A stretch of DNA of 64,000 bases from an uncultured Oxalobacteraceae bacterium. GTDB lineage: Bacteria; Pseudomonadota; Gammaproteobacteria; Burkholderiales; Burkholderiaceae_D. Below, in pieces: positions 26,743 to 35,883 of this stretch. Where the stretch lies: positions 22,083-86,082 of the forward strand of contig CAITOF010000005.1 in NCBI GenBank assembly GCA_903893945.1, written 5' to 3'. How positions within the stretch are numbered: the first letter of the stretch is position 1; the number at the start of each line of letters is the position of its first letter. A model generated the notes under the pieces. That model searched no databases and was not told the DNA's origin. It saw only the letters and a program-made list of their open reading frames with translations. The translations under genes were made by a program, and so were the position numbers.

Positions 26743-27645
26743 TCAAATCTGTTCAGCGATGGTTTGATGTACGAAGGCCGACAAGATGAGCTTGTTCTGC
26801 TGGCTGACGTTGAGAAATTCAAGTCCGTAGCGATAACCATCGGCTTCTTCTGTCGGTGCCACAGAACGGATAATGAAATTAACGCTTAACAGTCCCTCGT
26901 TACCAACGACGTTAATTTTAAAGCTCATGACACCAGATTCTTTTTTCTCGGCAACTGCCTGTTTCAATATCGCGGAGCAGCCACCCAGACTCAAATCGAT
27001 GATCGTCGCTGCAGCGGTCCGTTCCGGGTTTTCCAGTGAAACTGACGCAATGATCTTGACCGAAGCCCTGGCATCATTTCGGATCAGACTTGATACCACC
27101 TGTTTCGGGTAACTCAGGTGTAAATAGGGATGCGGAGTGAACACCGATTTTACGGCGGTCACCGTAAACGCGAAGGCTTTTTTGCCCTGGAATGCCCGGA
27201 GTACAAAAACCTGGCCATCACGAATCAGGACATATTTTCCATCGATGACAGGTGCCGTCACCAGAACAGACTTTCCTTTGATATATCCGATCAGTTTTAC
27301 GACAAACCGGGTATCCGATTCATTTAATGCCTGCATGTGCAAGGTTTCACCGACATACCAGCGCACATCATCCATTTGCGATATGACGTCCTTGGGAGGC
27401 GGTTCGGGGGCGGGTGCAGGCTTCTGGACAGGGGGCGCCACTTTGGGTTTGGCCAGAACTTCATCCCATTCGCTTTTTTGAACGTAGCCCTGCTCGAACA
27501 GGTTGTTCAACTGGTGTAAAGTCTCTATCGTCGCTCCCGACGTCAACAGCAACTTTCCGTGCCTGTCATAAATCGATCGTTGCGTGGTTTTACCCACCGC
27601 AAACTCGGTTTTACTCAAGGGTATAAGTGCTGTTCGATCCGCCAT
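26743..27645 (-). CDS. YcgR-like flagellar brake PilZ protein
   Basis: 300 residues. An N-terminal unknown region and a Pro/Ala-rich linker (68-84) lead into a YcgR-N type beta domain (WYVGETLHMQAL to about residue 190), then a C-terminal PilZ domain (about 190-295). The c-di-GMP binding motifs are intact: RNDAR (RxxxR) and DLSLGG (DxSxxG). Such proteins slow the flagellar motor or alter gene expression when c-di-GMP is high. It ends close to the convergent molybdenum hydroxylase gene. The 272-base gap upstream (27646-27917) contains a weak TTGGCT/CATAAT pair and nothing else I can support. Confidence 0.85.
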   Translation of the reverse strand: MADRTALIPLSKTEFAVGKTTQRSIYDRHGKLLLTSGATIETLHQLNNLFEQGYVQKSEWDEVLAKPKVAPPVQKPAPAPEPPPKDVISQMDDVRWYVGETLHMQALNESDTRFVVKLIGYIKGKSVLVTAPVIDGKYVLIRDGQVFVLRAFQGKKAFAFTVTAVKSVFTPHPYLHLSYPKQVVSSLIRNDARASVKIIASVSLENPERTAAATIIDLSLGGCSAILKQAVAEKKESGVMSFKINVVGNEGLLSVNFIIRSVAPTEEADGYRYGLEFLNVSQQNKLILSAFVHQTIAEQI

Positions 27646-27917
27646 AGGTATGCTCGCTCGGTGCCAGATTTGATGATAATTGGTTCATTATGGCAAGAAA
27701 TTTCAAAAGCCAAGCGCAAATTAGAAGCAATAAAGTTATTTTTAGTCTGGTTTTGACATGACAATGTAGTAACCAAATTGCATTCATGCGCGACGTTTGA
27801 ACGGGATTGGATTCCTGCCGGGAGTACGCTGACAACGAACCAGAATAGTTAAAAAAAGGCAACTTTGCAAGGACTATTCAGCGGCAACGTGCGCAAATAA
27901 CCACAAAACCTATATGG

Positions 27918-28343
27918 TTAAACGTGGTGAGAAATGCGCTGACGAAGATTGACCTCGGTTTGCCAGCGCCGGTGCTGCGGGCTCACGGTGTATTCGCGTT
28001 GCAGCTGATCGGTGTCAAGCTGGGATTGCGACAGCAGCAGCCGTTTTATTTGTGATACATCGGGTTGCATCGTTCCATAAAAGCTGACGATGTGCTGCTG
28101 TTGCACCAGGATAGTTGGAAAATTTTCAACATCAAGGTCGCCGACCAGAGCATCCTGATCTTCGATATCTATCCATAAGAACAGGCAGTCCGGGAACTGT
28201 TCCGACAACGCCTCATAACTCGGGCGAAATGCCTTGCATACATCGCACCAATCCGCGCACAGACAGGCCACCAGCGTTTTACACGTGGCAAGGTTGTGTT
28301 GCAATTCGGCGGGATTGATCTGATTCAGGTCGATACAGGACAT
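27918..28343 (-). CDS. Thioredoxin-like protein
   Basis: 141 residues, no signal peptide. CADWCDVCKAFRP is a thioredoxin active site (WCDVCK instead of WCGPCK), FLWIDIEDQDALVGDLDV and NFPTILV include the cis-proline strand, so the fold is complete. The last 30 residues, rich in Gln and Arg, are an extension. A cytoplasmic disulfide reductase or thiol-disulfide sensor is likely. It is divergent from tsaB, with 43 bases between the start codons. Confidence 0.85.
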   Translation of the reverse strand: MSCIDLNQINPAELQHNLATCKTLVACLCADWCDVCKAFRPSYEALSEQFPDCLFLWIDIEDQDALVGDLDVENFPTILVQQQHIVSFYGTMQPDVSQIKRLLLSQSQLDTDQLQREYTVSPQHRRWQTEVNLRQRISHHV

Positions 28344-28386
28344 GATTCGATTTTACTCCCGATCCGCCTAAAGGTAAAATGCGCCT

Positions 28387-29088
28387 ATGTCCATCATACT
28401 CGCCATTGAAACTTCCTCAGAAATCGCTTCGGTTGCGCTACTGACAGGCCAACACTGTTTTTTCCGCCAGACCGATGGCGTAATGAATCATTCGCAATCC
28501 ATTCTGCCGATGGTGCAGCAGGTTTTGAGTGACGCTGAAATCCGCTTGAACCAGTGCGACGCCATTGCCTTTGGGGCCGGACCGGGTTCATTTACCGGTG
28601 TGCGTACGGCGTGTGGCGTGACGCAGGGCCTTGCCTTTGGTGCCGACTTACCCGTGATTTCCGTGGTGACCCTGGCGGCGCTGGCCGAGTCGGCGCGTCG
28701 TTCCGAAGGCGCAACGTCAGTATTGGCGGCGATCGATGCACGGATGGGTGAGGTCTACTGGGCGGAATATTGTTTCGATGAGATCAGCGCCACATGGACG
28801 ACGGTGGCCCCGCCCGCGTTGTCGGCCCCGGACTGTGTCCGGTCTGTGAGTACGGATCGATCCAGCCTGATCGGGAGCGGATTTGCCGCGTATCGTCATC
28901 AATTTTCCCTGCCCGCTGCACAGCTCGCCGCAGCGACCGCAGCATTGCCTCATGCTGAAATGGTCGGCTGGCTGGCCCAGGTGGAATTTGCCGCCGGTCG
29001 AACCGGTCGCGCTGCACAGGCGCAGCCACTCTATCTGCGCAACAAAATTGCGCTGACCAGTGTGGAACGTCTGGCGCTGGTTAAGTAA
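28387..29088 (+). CDS. tsaB: tRNA threonylcarbamoyladenosine biosynthesis protein TsaB
   Basis: 233 residues of the ASKHA fold: ILAIETSSEIASVAL at the N-terminus, then GAGPGSFTGVRTACGVTQGLAF, the clearest TsaB signature. With TsaD and TsaE it transfers the threonylcarbamoyl group to A37 of ANN-decoding tRNAs. TTTACT, 17 bases, TAAAAT lies just upstream and would start transcription almost at the ATG, giving a very short leader. It heads a run tsaB-rimI-UDG-like-DUF1853 with 6, 9 and negative spacing, probably one operon. Confidence 0.93.
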   Translation: MSIILAIETSSEIASVALLTGQHCFFRQTDGVMNHSQSILPMVQQVLSDAEIRLNQCDAIAFGAGPGSFTGVRTACGVTQGLAFGADLPVISVVTLAALAESARRSEGATSVLAAIDARMGEVYWAEYCFDEISATWTTVAPPALSAPDCVRSVSTDRSSLIGSGFAAYRHQFSLPAAQLAAATAALPHAEMVGWLAQVEFAAGRTGRAAQAQPLYLRNKIALTSVERLALVK

Positions 29089-29094
29089 GACAAT

Positions 29095-29565
29095 ATGACA
29101 ATAGTCTTTTCTGATCTCGTGCTCAGCGACATGCAATTAGCCGATCTGGATGAGGTGATGGCGGTCGAGCAGACTGTGTACTCGCATCCCTGGAGTCGGG
29201 GAAATTTCGTTGATGTAGTCAATAATGATTATGAGGCCTGGGTGGTGCGTTCAGGACAGGGCGAGCTATTGGCGTATGTTGTGCAGATGCAGGTGCTTGA
29301 CGAATGTCACCTGCTCACCATCGCAGTAAAGAATTCGGCGCAGCGACAGGGACTGGGCCGCTATCTGCTCGCCATGGTGACAGAGCGTGCCAAACGGATG
29401 CAGTTGAAATCGGTGATACTGGAAGTCCGGGTGTCCAACCAGATTGCGCGCAAGGTCTATGAATCGTCGGGCTTTAAATTACTGGGACGGCGGAAAAACT
29501 ATTATCAGTTAAATCAAACCCAGCGTGAAGATGCCTTACTATTAGGCTATGAGATTCCAGAGTAG
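29095..29565 (+). CDS. rimI: Ribosomal protein bS18 alanine N-acetyltransferase RimI
   Basis: 156 residues, GNAT fold. MAVEQTVYSHPWS near the N-terminus is typical of RimI; HLLTIAVKNSAQRQGLGRYLL contains the acetyl-CoA loop (Q-R-x-G-x-G); LEVRVSNQIARKVYESSGF is the C-terminal RimI signature (quoted as separate blocks). It acetylates the N-terminal alanine of S18. Six bases after tsaB, as in many proteobacteria. Confidence 0.92.
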   Translation: MTIVFSDLVLSDMQLADLDEVMAVEQTVYSHPWSRGNFVDVVNNDYEAWVVRSGQGELLAYVVQMQVLDECHLLTIAVKNSAQRQGLGRYLLAMVTERAKRMQLKSVILEVRVSNQIARKVYESSGFKLLGRRKNYYQLNQTQREDALLLGYEIPE

Positions 29566-29574
29566 AGGTCAACC

Positions 29575-30114
29575 ATGTTGTTGAGTAAATTAGGTGCCAT
29601 GTCGATCGGACCACTTTGGGTGCTGCGGAGTAACGCCGGTACCCAGAGCGGAAAAATGGACGCCAGTGCCTGTTGCCCGGTTTGTGGCCAGGGCTGGATC
29701 GAATCGGTCGGGCAGGATCCCACTGTCCTGGTGGTATTGCCTGCGCCGATCACCGACCCGGCACAGGCCCTACTGCTGAAAAACTGCCTGAAAGCGGCCG
29801 GTTGGATGGATGCAGGCTGCGTGGTTCTGCATGTTGACTGTGCTGCTGACACCGGTAATGCATTGCAGGTATTGCAGACACAGATCGAATCCGATGGTCC
29901 CGATACCGTCATCGTATTCGGTCATCAGGCTGCCCGGAGCATATCCGCCGAACTGCTTCCGGGACAGATAAATGCCTGTTTCGGCACGCGTTTTGTCGTG
30001 ACCTTGCACCCGGAAGAGCTGATCCGCGATCCGCTCCTGAAAGCCCGGCTTTGGGCGGATCTCTGTCTGGCGAAGTCGGCGGCCGTACTGCATCCGCGTG
30101 ATGAACCCGCTTAG
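29575..30114 (+). CDS. Degenerate uracil-DNA-glycosylase-fold protein (possible HolD-like psi subunit)
   Basis: 179 residues. In this position after rimI many betaproteobacteria carry a family 4 uracil-DNA glycosylase. The C-terminus fits that fold: VVTLHPEELIRDPLLKARLW resembles the H-P-x-x-L-x-R-x-P-x2-K block, and VIVFGHQAARS the x-x-G-x-x-A strand. But the catalytic G-E-x-P-G loop reads VLVVLPAPIT, and the iron-sulfur cysteines are not arranged as usual, with only CCPVCG near residue 34. It is unlikely to be an active glycosylase. The psi subunit (HolD) of DNA polymerase III has a related fold and is linked to rimI in enterics, so a replisome role is possible. Both ideas are inference. 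Confidence 0.6.
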   Translation: MLLSKLGAMSIGPLWVLRSNAGTQSGKMDASACCPVCGQGWIESVGQDPTVLVVLPAPITDPAQALLLKNCLKAAGWMDAGCVVLHVDCAADTGNALQVLQTQIESDGPDTVIVFGHQAARSISAELLPGQINACFGTRFVVTLHPEELIRDPLLKARLWADLCLAKSAAVLHPRDEPA

Positions 30115-31042
30115 TGACGTTTCGTTGACCAACGCCCCGTATCAGACCGGCTTTCAGCGTCGATGGCCCCATATCACCCACCCGGACGTTCGAAATCTGG
30201 TCTGGTTACTGGATGCACCGGGTCTGCTGAATGCACACCATCCGCGCTGGGTAAATCAGGTCGCCGAACTGCCGCCGGTCATCAGTGCCGGGACGACGGC
30301 ATGGCTGTCCGAATTGGACCGGAACCCCGCTCCGCTGATCAAATTCCTGAGCATACATCCGCATACCCGACTGGGACATTATGCAGAAAATCTGCTGGCA
30401 TTTTATTTCAAATGGCGCGGCGAACTGGTCGCGCATGGTGTTCAGGTGCGTTCCCATACCACATTGGGCGAATTTGATTTTCTGCTCAACACGGCAAGCG
30501 GCTTTGAACATTGGGAGTTTGCCTGCAAATTTTATCTGTTCGTCCAGCCCGCCAACACCCTGGGCAATTACATCGGGCCCGATTTACGGGATAATCTGGA
30601 CGACAAAGCGCACAAAATAATGGATTTGCAACTGGCTCTGGGCAAGCACGCCGATGCACAAAAATATCTGCCGCAGCCGCTCAGCGCAGCCAGAGCGTTG
30701 TTGAAAGGCTGGTTGTTTTATCCCTTGATGCCAACGATGACCGTGCCGGAAGTCGCGCCATGGCATTGCCGGGGAACATGGTGCCGGTTGGCTGAATTTG
30801 ACGCGATTCCCGGTCATTTTTTCAGGCCATTGACAAGATTGAAATGGCTGGCGCCGGCCAAACTGTCTGAAAGCGACATCATCAGCCGCCACCAATTGAA
30901 AACAGAACTGGCCCATCAGTTCATGGTTGATTCCAGACCGGTGCTCGTGTCGCAATGTGATGAACTGGACGGATACTTTGTCGAATCCGGGCGTGTCTTT
31001 GTGGTACCGGACCCGTGGAATTCAACGCCGGCCATCAGGTGA
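30101..31042 (+). CDS. DUF1853 family protein
   Basis: About 313 residues; ATG at 30101, with a GTG immediately before it. The frame overlaps the previous gene by 14 bases. The DUF1853 signature is clear: HTRLGHYAENLLAFYF, TLGEFDFLLNTAS and HWEFACKFYLF, with GPDLRDNLDDK after it. The D...E-x3-K spacing recalls PD-(D/E)xK nucleases, but that is only a hint. Function of the family is unknown. Conserved next to DNA-processing genes here (UDG-fold). Confidence 0.85.
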   Translation: MNPLSDVSLTNAPYQTGFQRRWPHITHPDVRNLVWLLDAPGLLNAHHPRWVNQVAELPPVISAGTTAWLSELDRNPAPLIKFLSIHPHTRLGHYAENLLAFYFKWRGELVAHGVQVRSHTTLGEFDFLLNTASGFEHWEFACKFYLFVQPANTLGNYIGPDLRDNLDDKAHKIMDLQLALGKHADAQKYLPQPLSAARALLKGWLFYPLMPTMTVPEVAPWHCRGTWCRLAEFDAIPGHFFRPLTRLKWLAPAKLSESDIISRHQLKTELAHQFMVDSRPVLVSQCDELDGYFVESGRVFVVPDPWNSTPAIR

Positions 31043-31067
31043 ATCGGGCCGGACTCCGTCTGGGCGC

Positions 31068-31772
31068 CTACTTTGAGATTTCTTCGCAGATTTCGACCAG
31101 CTTTTCCGGCGTGTCCCTGTTCTCAATCGCAAAAATAACGCGTTGACGTTGTATGGTTTCAAGCTGTGCCGGCAGGATCATGGATTTTTCCATCTGTTCG
31201 AAAAATACCTCACAGGTTGGCGGAAGCGGGTATTTTTCTTTCAGATGCCGGTCATGCAGATTCACCTGCATGACTTTCAGTCCGACGTCGCAGCGACTGA
31301 GCAGTTGTTCGGGCGCGATTTCTTGCAGGATCAGCATGTCGGCAATGGCGCCGTTCATGCGCAGTTCGACGCTCTTCGGTGTTTCCTTCTTGTAGGCAAT
31401 CCGGTCCTCAAAGCTCTTCTTCAGCGATGGCAGGAATTCCGTGCATGTTTCGGGAAGATGGTAGGCGCTGGTATAGCGCAGGTTATCCCGAATGGTATTG
31501 GTGCAAAACAGTTCCTGATCGGCGGATTTTTTTACCGATTCCATAAACAGGTTTTTCACAAAAGTACTCAGGTCCTGTTCGTTCATTGAGCCGTCATCGG
31601 GAATTTCCCCGTGGTGATCTTTGATGTAGTCCGGACTGGATACAATGCGCAGTGCCACCGTGCATTCCGGGGATACCGCATGCTCATAGGCAGACTCAGC
31701 GTGGCAAACGACGGTCAGGCAGAGCAGCAGGCCGGCAATGATGCCGTTGAGGAGGCAGGTTGATAGTTTCAT
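31068..31772 (-). CDS. Secreted protein of unknown function
   Basis: 234 residues from the ATG at 31772; TTG and GTG codons further up (31802, 31799) could extend it into the lplT-like stop. A signal peptide (KLSTCLLNGIIAGLLLCLTVVCHA) runs to about residue 25, here named in brief: positively charged start, 18 hydrophobic residues, C-H-A cleavage site. The mature part is hydrophilic with six cysteines that could form disulfides (ECTVAL, LFCTN, ETCTEF, RCDVG, PTCEVF, EICEE). No family recognised. It starts 10 bases after the transporter gene and is probably co-transcribed. Confidence 0.7.
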   Translation of the reverse strand: MKLSTCLLNGIIAGLLLCLTVVCHAESAYEHAVSPECTVALRIVSSPDYIKDHHGEIPDDGSMNEQDLSTFVKNLFMESVKKSADQELFCTNTIRDNLRYTSAYHLPETCTEFLPSLKKSFEDRIAYKKETPKSVELRMNGAIADMLILQEIAPEQLLSRCDVGLKVMQVNLHDRHLKEKYPLPPTCEVFFEQMEKSMILPAQLETIQRQRVIFAIENRDTPEKLVEICEEISK

Positions 31773-31782
31773 AAAAGTGGAA

Positions 31783-33045
31783 TTAATGCTTATGTTCACC
31801 AATCAAAGACAGTGAGTCATGTTCGCGTTGATTGGCGCGATGTTTTTGCATGACAATGAAGGTCGTGGCTGAAACAAACAGGCCAAATGCGACGATGATA
31901 ATGTTGATGTGCAAATCGAACTTGACCATCAGCGCGTACAGGCCGATCATCACCAGAATTGACACGTTTTCATTGAAATTCTGCACGGATATTGAATGGC
32001 CTGCGCTCATCAGCACGTGGCCGCGATGCTGTAGCAACGCATTCATGGGGACAACAAAATAACCGGACAGGGCGCCGATCAGGATCAGAAGCGGATAGGC
32101 AAGCCAGACCGAATGAACCATCGTCATGGACATGACGACCAAGCCCATCGCAATGCCATAGGGCATGACAGACAGTGACTTTCTGATCGGTACAAAGCGA
32201 CCCGCCGCCAGCGCGCCAAAGGCGATGCCGATCGCAGAAACCGCCGGTATCACGGCTGCCTTGTCCAGCGGAAGGTTCAGGGATACTTCAGCCCAATAGA
32301 TCACCAGGAACTGCAATACCGCGCCAGCGCCCCAGAAGAGCGTGGTAATGCTGAGGGTAATCTGACCCAGTTTATCGGTCCATAACATTCTGCAGCAATG
32401 CGCAAAATCGGTAATCAATTCGATGGGATTGGTTGCCTGTCTGGCGTAGCGAACACCGGTGTCAGGAATATACAGATTGAAAATGGTGGCCGCAATATAC
32501 ATCAGCATGACGACAGACAGTGCCGCTTCCAGAGGATTGGTAATAATGCTGCCGTGCAGCGGCGTGTGAAATTGCAGCAGTGCATCTGAAACGTGCGGAT
32601 TAATCAGGGTGCCACCCAGACCCGACCCCAAAATTACCGACGCGATGGTGAGGCCCTCGATCCAGCCATTCGCGGCGACCAGCTTTTCAGCGGGCAACAA
32701 TTCGGTCAGAATGCCGTATTTTGCAGGTGAGTAGGCCGCCGCGCCAATACCGACAACGCCATAAGCGATGAGCGGATGAACGTGAACAAACATCAGGACA
32801 CAGCCCGAAATTTTGATGATATTCGTTAAAAACATGACCCGACCTTTGGGCATGCAATCGGCAAATGCACCGACAAACGCTGCCAGGGCAACGTAGGAAA
32901 TCACGAAGAACGATTTGAGTAGCGGCGTCATCCAGCCGGGAGCATTAATGGTGGCTAATGCGTAAAATGCAGCTATGAGCAGGGCGTTATCAGCGAGCGA
33001 AGAAAAAAACTGCGCTCCCATAATGGTATAAAAACCACGATTCAT
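31783..33045 (-). CDS. lplT: LplT-like lysophospholipid transporter (MFS)
   Basis: 420 residues from the ATG at 33045, where the LplT-like sequence begins (GFYTIMGAQFFSSLADNALL); a 40-codon in-frame extension upstream is not supported. About 12 membrane segments. AYSPAKYGILTELLPAEKLVAANGW is the diagnostic cytoplasmic loop (residues about 104-128, given here only by its ends A-Y-S-P-A-K and A-A-N-G-W). LplT flips lysophospholipids inward for reacylation by Aas; no aas gene is adjacent. Divergent from alr across 236 bases that contain a TAAAAT box 35 bases before alr. Confidence 0.85.
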   Translation of the reverse strand: MNRGFYTIMGAQFFSSLADNALLIAAFYALATINAPGWMTPLLKSFFVISYVALAAFVGAFADCMPKGRVMFLTNIIKISGCVLMFVHVHPLIAYGVVGIGAAAYSPAKYGILTELLPAEKLVAANGWIEGLTIASVILGSGLGGTLINPHVSDALLQFHTPLHGSIITNPLEAALSVVMLMYIAATIFNLYIPDTGVRYARQATNPIELITDFAHCCRMLWTDKLGQITLSITTLFWGAGAVLQFLVIYWAEVSLNLPLDKAAVIPAVSAIGIAFGALAAGRFVPIRKSLSVMPYGIAMGLVVMSMTMVHSVWLAYPLLILIGALSGYFVVPMNALLQHRGHVLMSAGHSISVQNFNENVSILVMIGLYALMVKFDLHINIIIVAFGLFVSATTFIVMQKHRANQREHDSLSLIGEHKH

Positions 33046-33281
33046 AAATGGGGTATCTTGATTCCTGAAGGGTGCTTTATACCATGAAAGGCCTGAAATT
33101 TGGCGTTGTACAATACCCAACTTCAAAGATTTGGATAAATTTACTGAAAAAATAATAAAAACCAATTCAAATCCCGGGAATAGTTATTGTTATGAATAGC
33201 TTATGGGCAAACTCGGTCTCTTGGAAGGAGAGAACTCGGGTAAAATAAAGCGTTATTTTCCTCGCCCAGCAATCCGACTCC

Positions 33282-34385
33282 ATGCCACGACCGATTACAG
33301 CCACTATCCACCTGTCTGCTTTAAAGCATAACTACGCGATTGCAAAAAAATTCAGCGGCTCGGCAAAGGTCTGGGCCGTCGTCAAGGCAAATGCCTATGG
33401 ACACGGCCTGGCGCCGGCACTCAGGGCATTTGCAGACGCCGACGGACTGGCGCTGGTGGAGGTGGACGGTGCGGTAAAAATACGCGAGTCGGGCTGGCAA
33501 AAACCGTTAATGCTGCTCGAAGGTTTTTTTCATGCCAGTGATCTTGCGCTGGTGCAGCAGCACCGGATCGACGTGGCAGTGCACTGTCATGAACAGATTG
33601 ACCTGCTGGAACAGGCGCATCTGACGCCCCCTGTCGAAGCGGGGCACAGGATCAATGTTCATCTCAAGGTCAACAGCGGCATGAACCGCCTCGGCTTCAA
33701 GCCCGCCGAGATCACCCGGGCCTACCAGCGACTCGTTGCCATGCAGTCGATTCACGTGGTTGACCTGATGATGCACTTTGCCAATGCGGATGATGAGTTT
33801 AATCCGGTATTGCCCGTGGCAGAACAGATCAGGCGCTTCAACGAGGCGCATCGCCTGCTTGGCAACACGCTGGAAACCAGCCTGGCCAATTCGGCTGCAA
33901 CGCTGCTGAACCGGGCGGTTAAAAACGATTGGGTGCGTGCCGGCATCATGTTGTACGGTGGCAGTCCGAGTCGCGCTGCTGCAGCCGATTTTGGCTTGTT
34001 GCCGGGTATGACGCTGGCCAGTGAACTGATTGCCATACAGTCGCTGGAGGCGGGCGAATCGATAGGGTATGGCAGCCGGTTTATTGCCACCCGTGCCATG
34101 CGCATCGGCGTGGTGGCCTGCGGCTACGCCGATGGCTATCCGAGGCACGCCATGGACGGGACGCCGGTGCTGGTCAATGGCGTTCGTACGCGCATGGTGG
34201 GACGCGTTTCCATGGATATGATCACGGTTGATGTCACCGACATAGCCGATGCAAAAGTGGGATCGGCAGTGACGTTGTGGGGACGGGGCTTGCCGGTTGA
34301 TGACGTCGCACAGGCTTCCGATACCATCGGCTACGAGCTGATGTGTGCCATTGCACAACGCGTCCAGATCATTGTTGACGAGTAG
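33282..34385 (+). CDS. alr: Alanine racemase
   Basis: 367 residues, fold-type III PLP enzyme. VKANAYGHGL carries the PLP lysine; HLKVNSGMNRLGF follows; the second catalytic residue, Tyr, lies in SIGYGSRF, and ACGYADGYPRHA and VGRVSMDMITVDVTD are C-terminal landmarks. It interconverts L- and D-alanine for peptidoglycan. Length is normal. Upstream of radA by 47 bases, an order common in betaproteobacteria. Confidence 0.95.
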   Translation: MPRPITATIHLSALKHNYAIAKKFSGSAKVWAVVKANAYGHGLAPALRAFADADGLALVEVDGAVKIRESGWQKPLMLLEGFFHASDLALVQQHRIDVAVHCHEQIDLLEQAHLTPPVEAGHRINVHLKVNSGMNRLGFKPAEITRAYQRLVAMQSIHVVDLMMHFANADDEFNPVLPVAEQIRRFNEAHRLLGNTLETSLANSAATLLNRAVKNDWVRAGIMLYGGSPSRAAAADFGLLPGMTLASELIAIQSLEAGESIGYGSRFIATRAMRIGVVACGYADGYPRHAMDGTPVLVNGVRTRMVGRVSMDMITVDVTDIADAKVGSAVTLWGRGLPVDDVAQASDTIGYELMCAIAQRVQIIVDE

Positions 34386-34432
34386 GGTGTGGCGACAGGC
34401 AACGGATTAAACAGAATGACTTTCAGAACGCC

Positions 34433-35806
34433 ATGGCAAAAATAAAAACCAATTACAGTTGTACCGAGTGCGGTGCCATCGCCTACAAATGGGCCGGACA
34501 ATGCAGTTCCTGTGGACAATGGAATACGCTGGTCGAAAGTGTGGTCGAAGCCGCACAGAATCGCTATTCGCAGGCGCCACAGAGTCTGGCACAAACAGCA
34601 CCTGTGCTGCAACTGTCTGACATTGATGCGCTGGAAGTGCCGCGCTTCAGTACCGGTATTGACGAGTTTGACCGTGTTCTGGGTGGCGGACTGGTGTCGG
34701 GAGGCGTGGTGTTGATTGGCGGCGACCCCGGCATAGGGAAGTCGACACTGTTATTGCAGGCGCTGGCGGCCATGGCCAGGCAGAAAAGCGTGTTGTACGT
34801 CAGTGGCGAAGAGTCGGGTGCGCAAATTGCGCTGAGAGCAAAACGGCTCGGCGTTGAAGCGTCCGAGCTCAAACTGCAGGCCGAAATCCAGTTGGAGAAA
34901 ATACTCTCCACCCTGGTGCAGCATAAGCCCCAGGTCGTTGTCATTGACTCCATACAGACCATGTATTCGGATGCCCTGAGCTCGGCGCCGGGCTCGGTGG
35001 CACAGGTACGTGAATGTGCTGCCCAGCTGACTCGCGCTGCCAAAACCTCCGATATCACGATCATCATGGTCGGGCATGTCACCAAAGAAGGGGCCCTTGC
35101 CGGGCCCCGTGTGCTGGAACACATAGTCGATACGGTACTTTATTTTGAAGGTGACACTCATTCCAGCTTCCGCCTGGTTCGCGCCATAAAAAATCGCTTT
35201 GGTGCCGTCAATGAACTGGGTGTGTTTGCCATGACCGAGCGTGGCCTGAAAGGCGTATCCAACCCTTCGGCCTTATTTTTGTCCCAGCACGATACGCCGG
35301 TGTCAGGTGCCTGTGTGATGGTCACCCAGGAAGGTACACGCCCGTTACTGGTTGAAATTCAGGCACTGGTCGATGCCTCCCATGCGCCTAACGCACGACG
35401 ACTGTCGGTCGGTCTGGAACAGAACCGGCTGGCCATGCTGCTGGCCGTACTGCACCGCCATGCCGGTATAGCTGCGTTTGACCAGGATGTATTTATCAAT
35501 GCGGTGGGCGGCGTGAAAATTGTTGAACCCGCCGCCGATCTGGCGGTCCTGATGGCCATCCATTCATCGATGCGCAATCGACCCTTGCCACGCGGCCTGG
35601 TGGTCTTTGGCGAAGTGGGCCTGGCCGGCGAAATTCGCCCGGCGCCACGAGGTCAGGAGCGCTTGCGCGAAGCGGCCAAACTGGGTTTCTCGATTGCCCT
35701 GATTCCCAAGGCGAATGCGCCGAAGCAGCCGATTGAAGGGCTGATGATAGTGGCAGTAGACCGGATCGATCAGGCACTGACCAGACTGCGCGAAATTGAG
35801 GAATAG
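34433..35806 (+). CDS. radA: DNA repair protein RadA
   Basis: 457 residues. Zinc finger CTECG...CSSCG (residues 11-28), Walker A GGDPGIGKSTLL (about 96-107), the RadA motif KNRFGAVNELGVF, and a C-terminal Lon-protease-like domain (GGVKIVEPAADLAVLMA to the end). RadA is a RecA-family branch-migration helicase. All motifs intact. Confidence 0.96.
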   Translation: MAKIKTNYSCTECGAIAYKWAGQCSSCGQWNTLVESVVEAAQNRYSQAPQSLAQTAPVLQLSDIDALEVPRFSTGIDEFDRVLGGGLVSGGVVLIGGDPGIGKSTLLLQALAAMARQKSVLYVSGEESGAQIALRAKRLGVEASELKLQAEIQLEKILSTLVQHKPQVVVIDSIQTMYSDALSSAPGSVAQVRECAAQLTRAAKTSDITIIMVGHVTKEGALAGPRVLEHIVDTVLYFEGDTHSSFRLVRAIKNRFGAVNELGVFAMTERGLKGVSNPSALFLSQHDTPVSGACVMVTQEGTRPLLVEIQALVDASHAPNARRLSVGLEQNRLAMLLAVLHRHAGIAAFDQDVFINAVGGVKIVEPAADLAVLMAIHSSMRNRPLPRGLVVFGEVGLAGEIRPAPRGQERLREAAKLGFSIALIPKANAPKQPIEGLMIVAVDRIDQALTRLREIEE

Positions 35807-35883
35807 GGATCCCGGCCATGCGTTGCCCGGTTGCAGGGCGTGCCGTACAGGTCTCGTGCTGATAGTTAATTGAAGGATACAAC

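Noticed and set aside
27611..27862. 83-codon minus-strand frame upstream of the PilZ gene
   Set aside because: Overlaps the PilZ start out of frame and has no motif or ribosome site.
33507..34358. 283-codon minus-strand frame opposite alr
   Set aside because: Fully antisense to a clearly real alanine racemase; its composition (Arg/His/Gln-rich) is that of a shadow frame and it has no ribosome site or family pattern.
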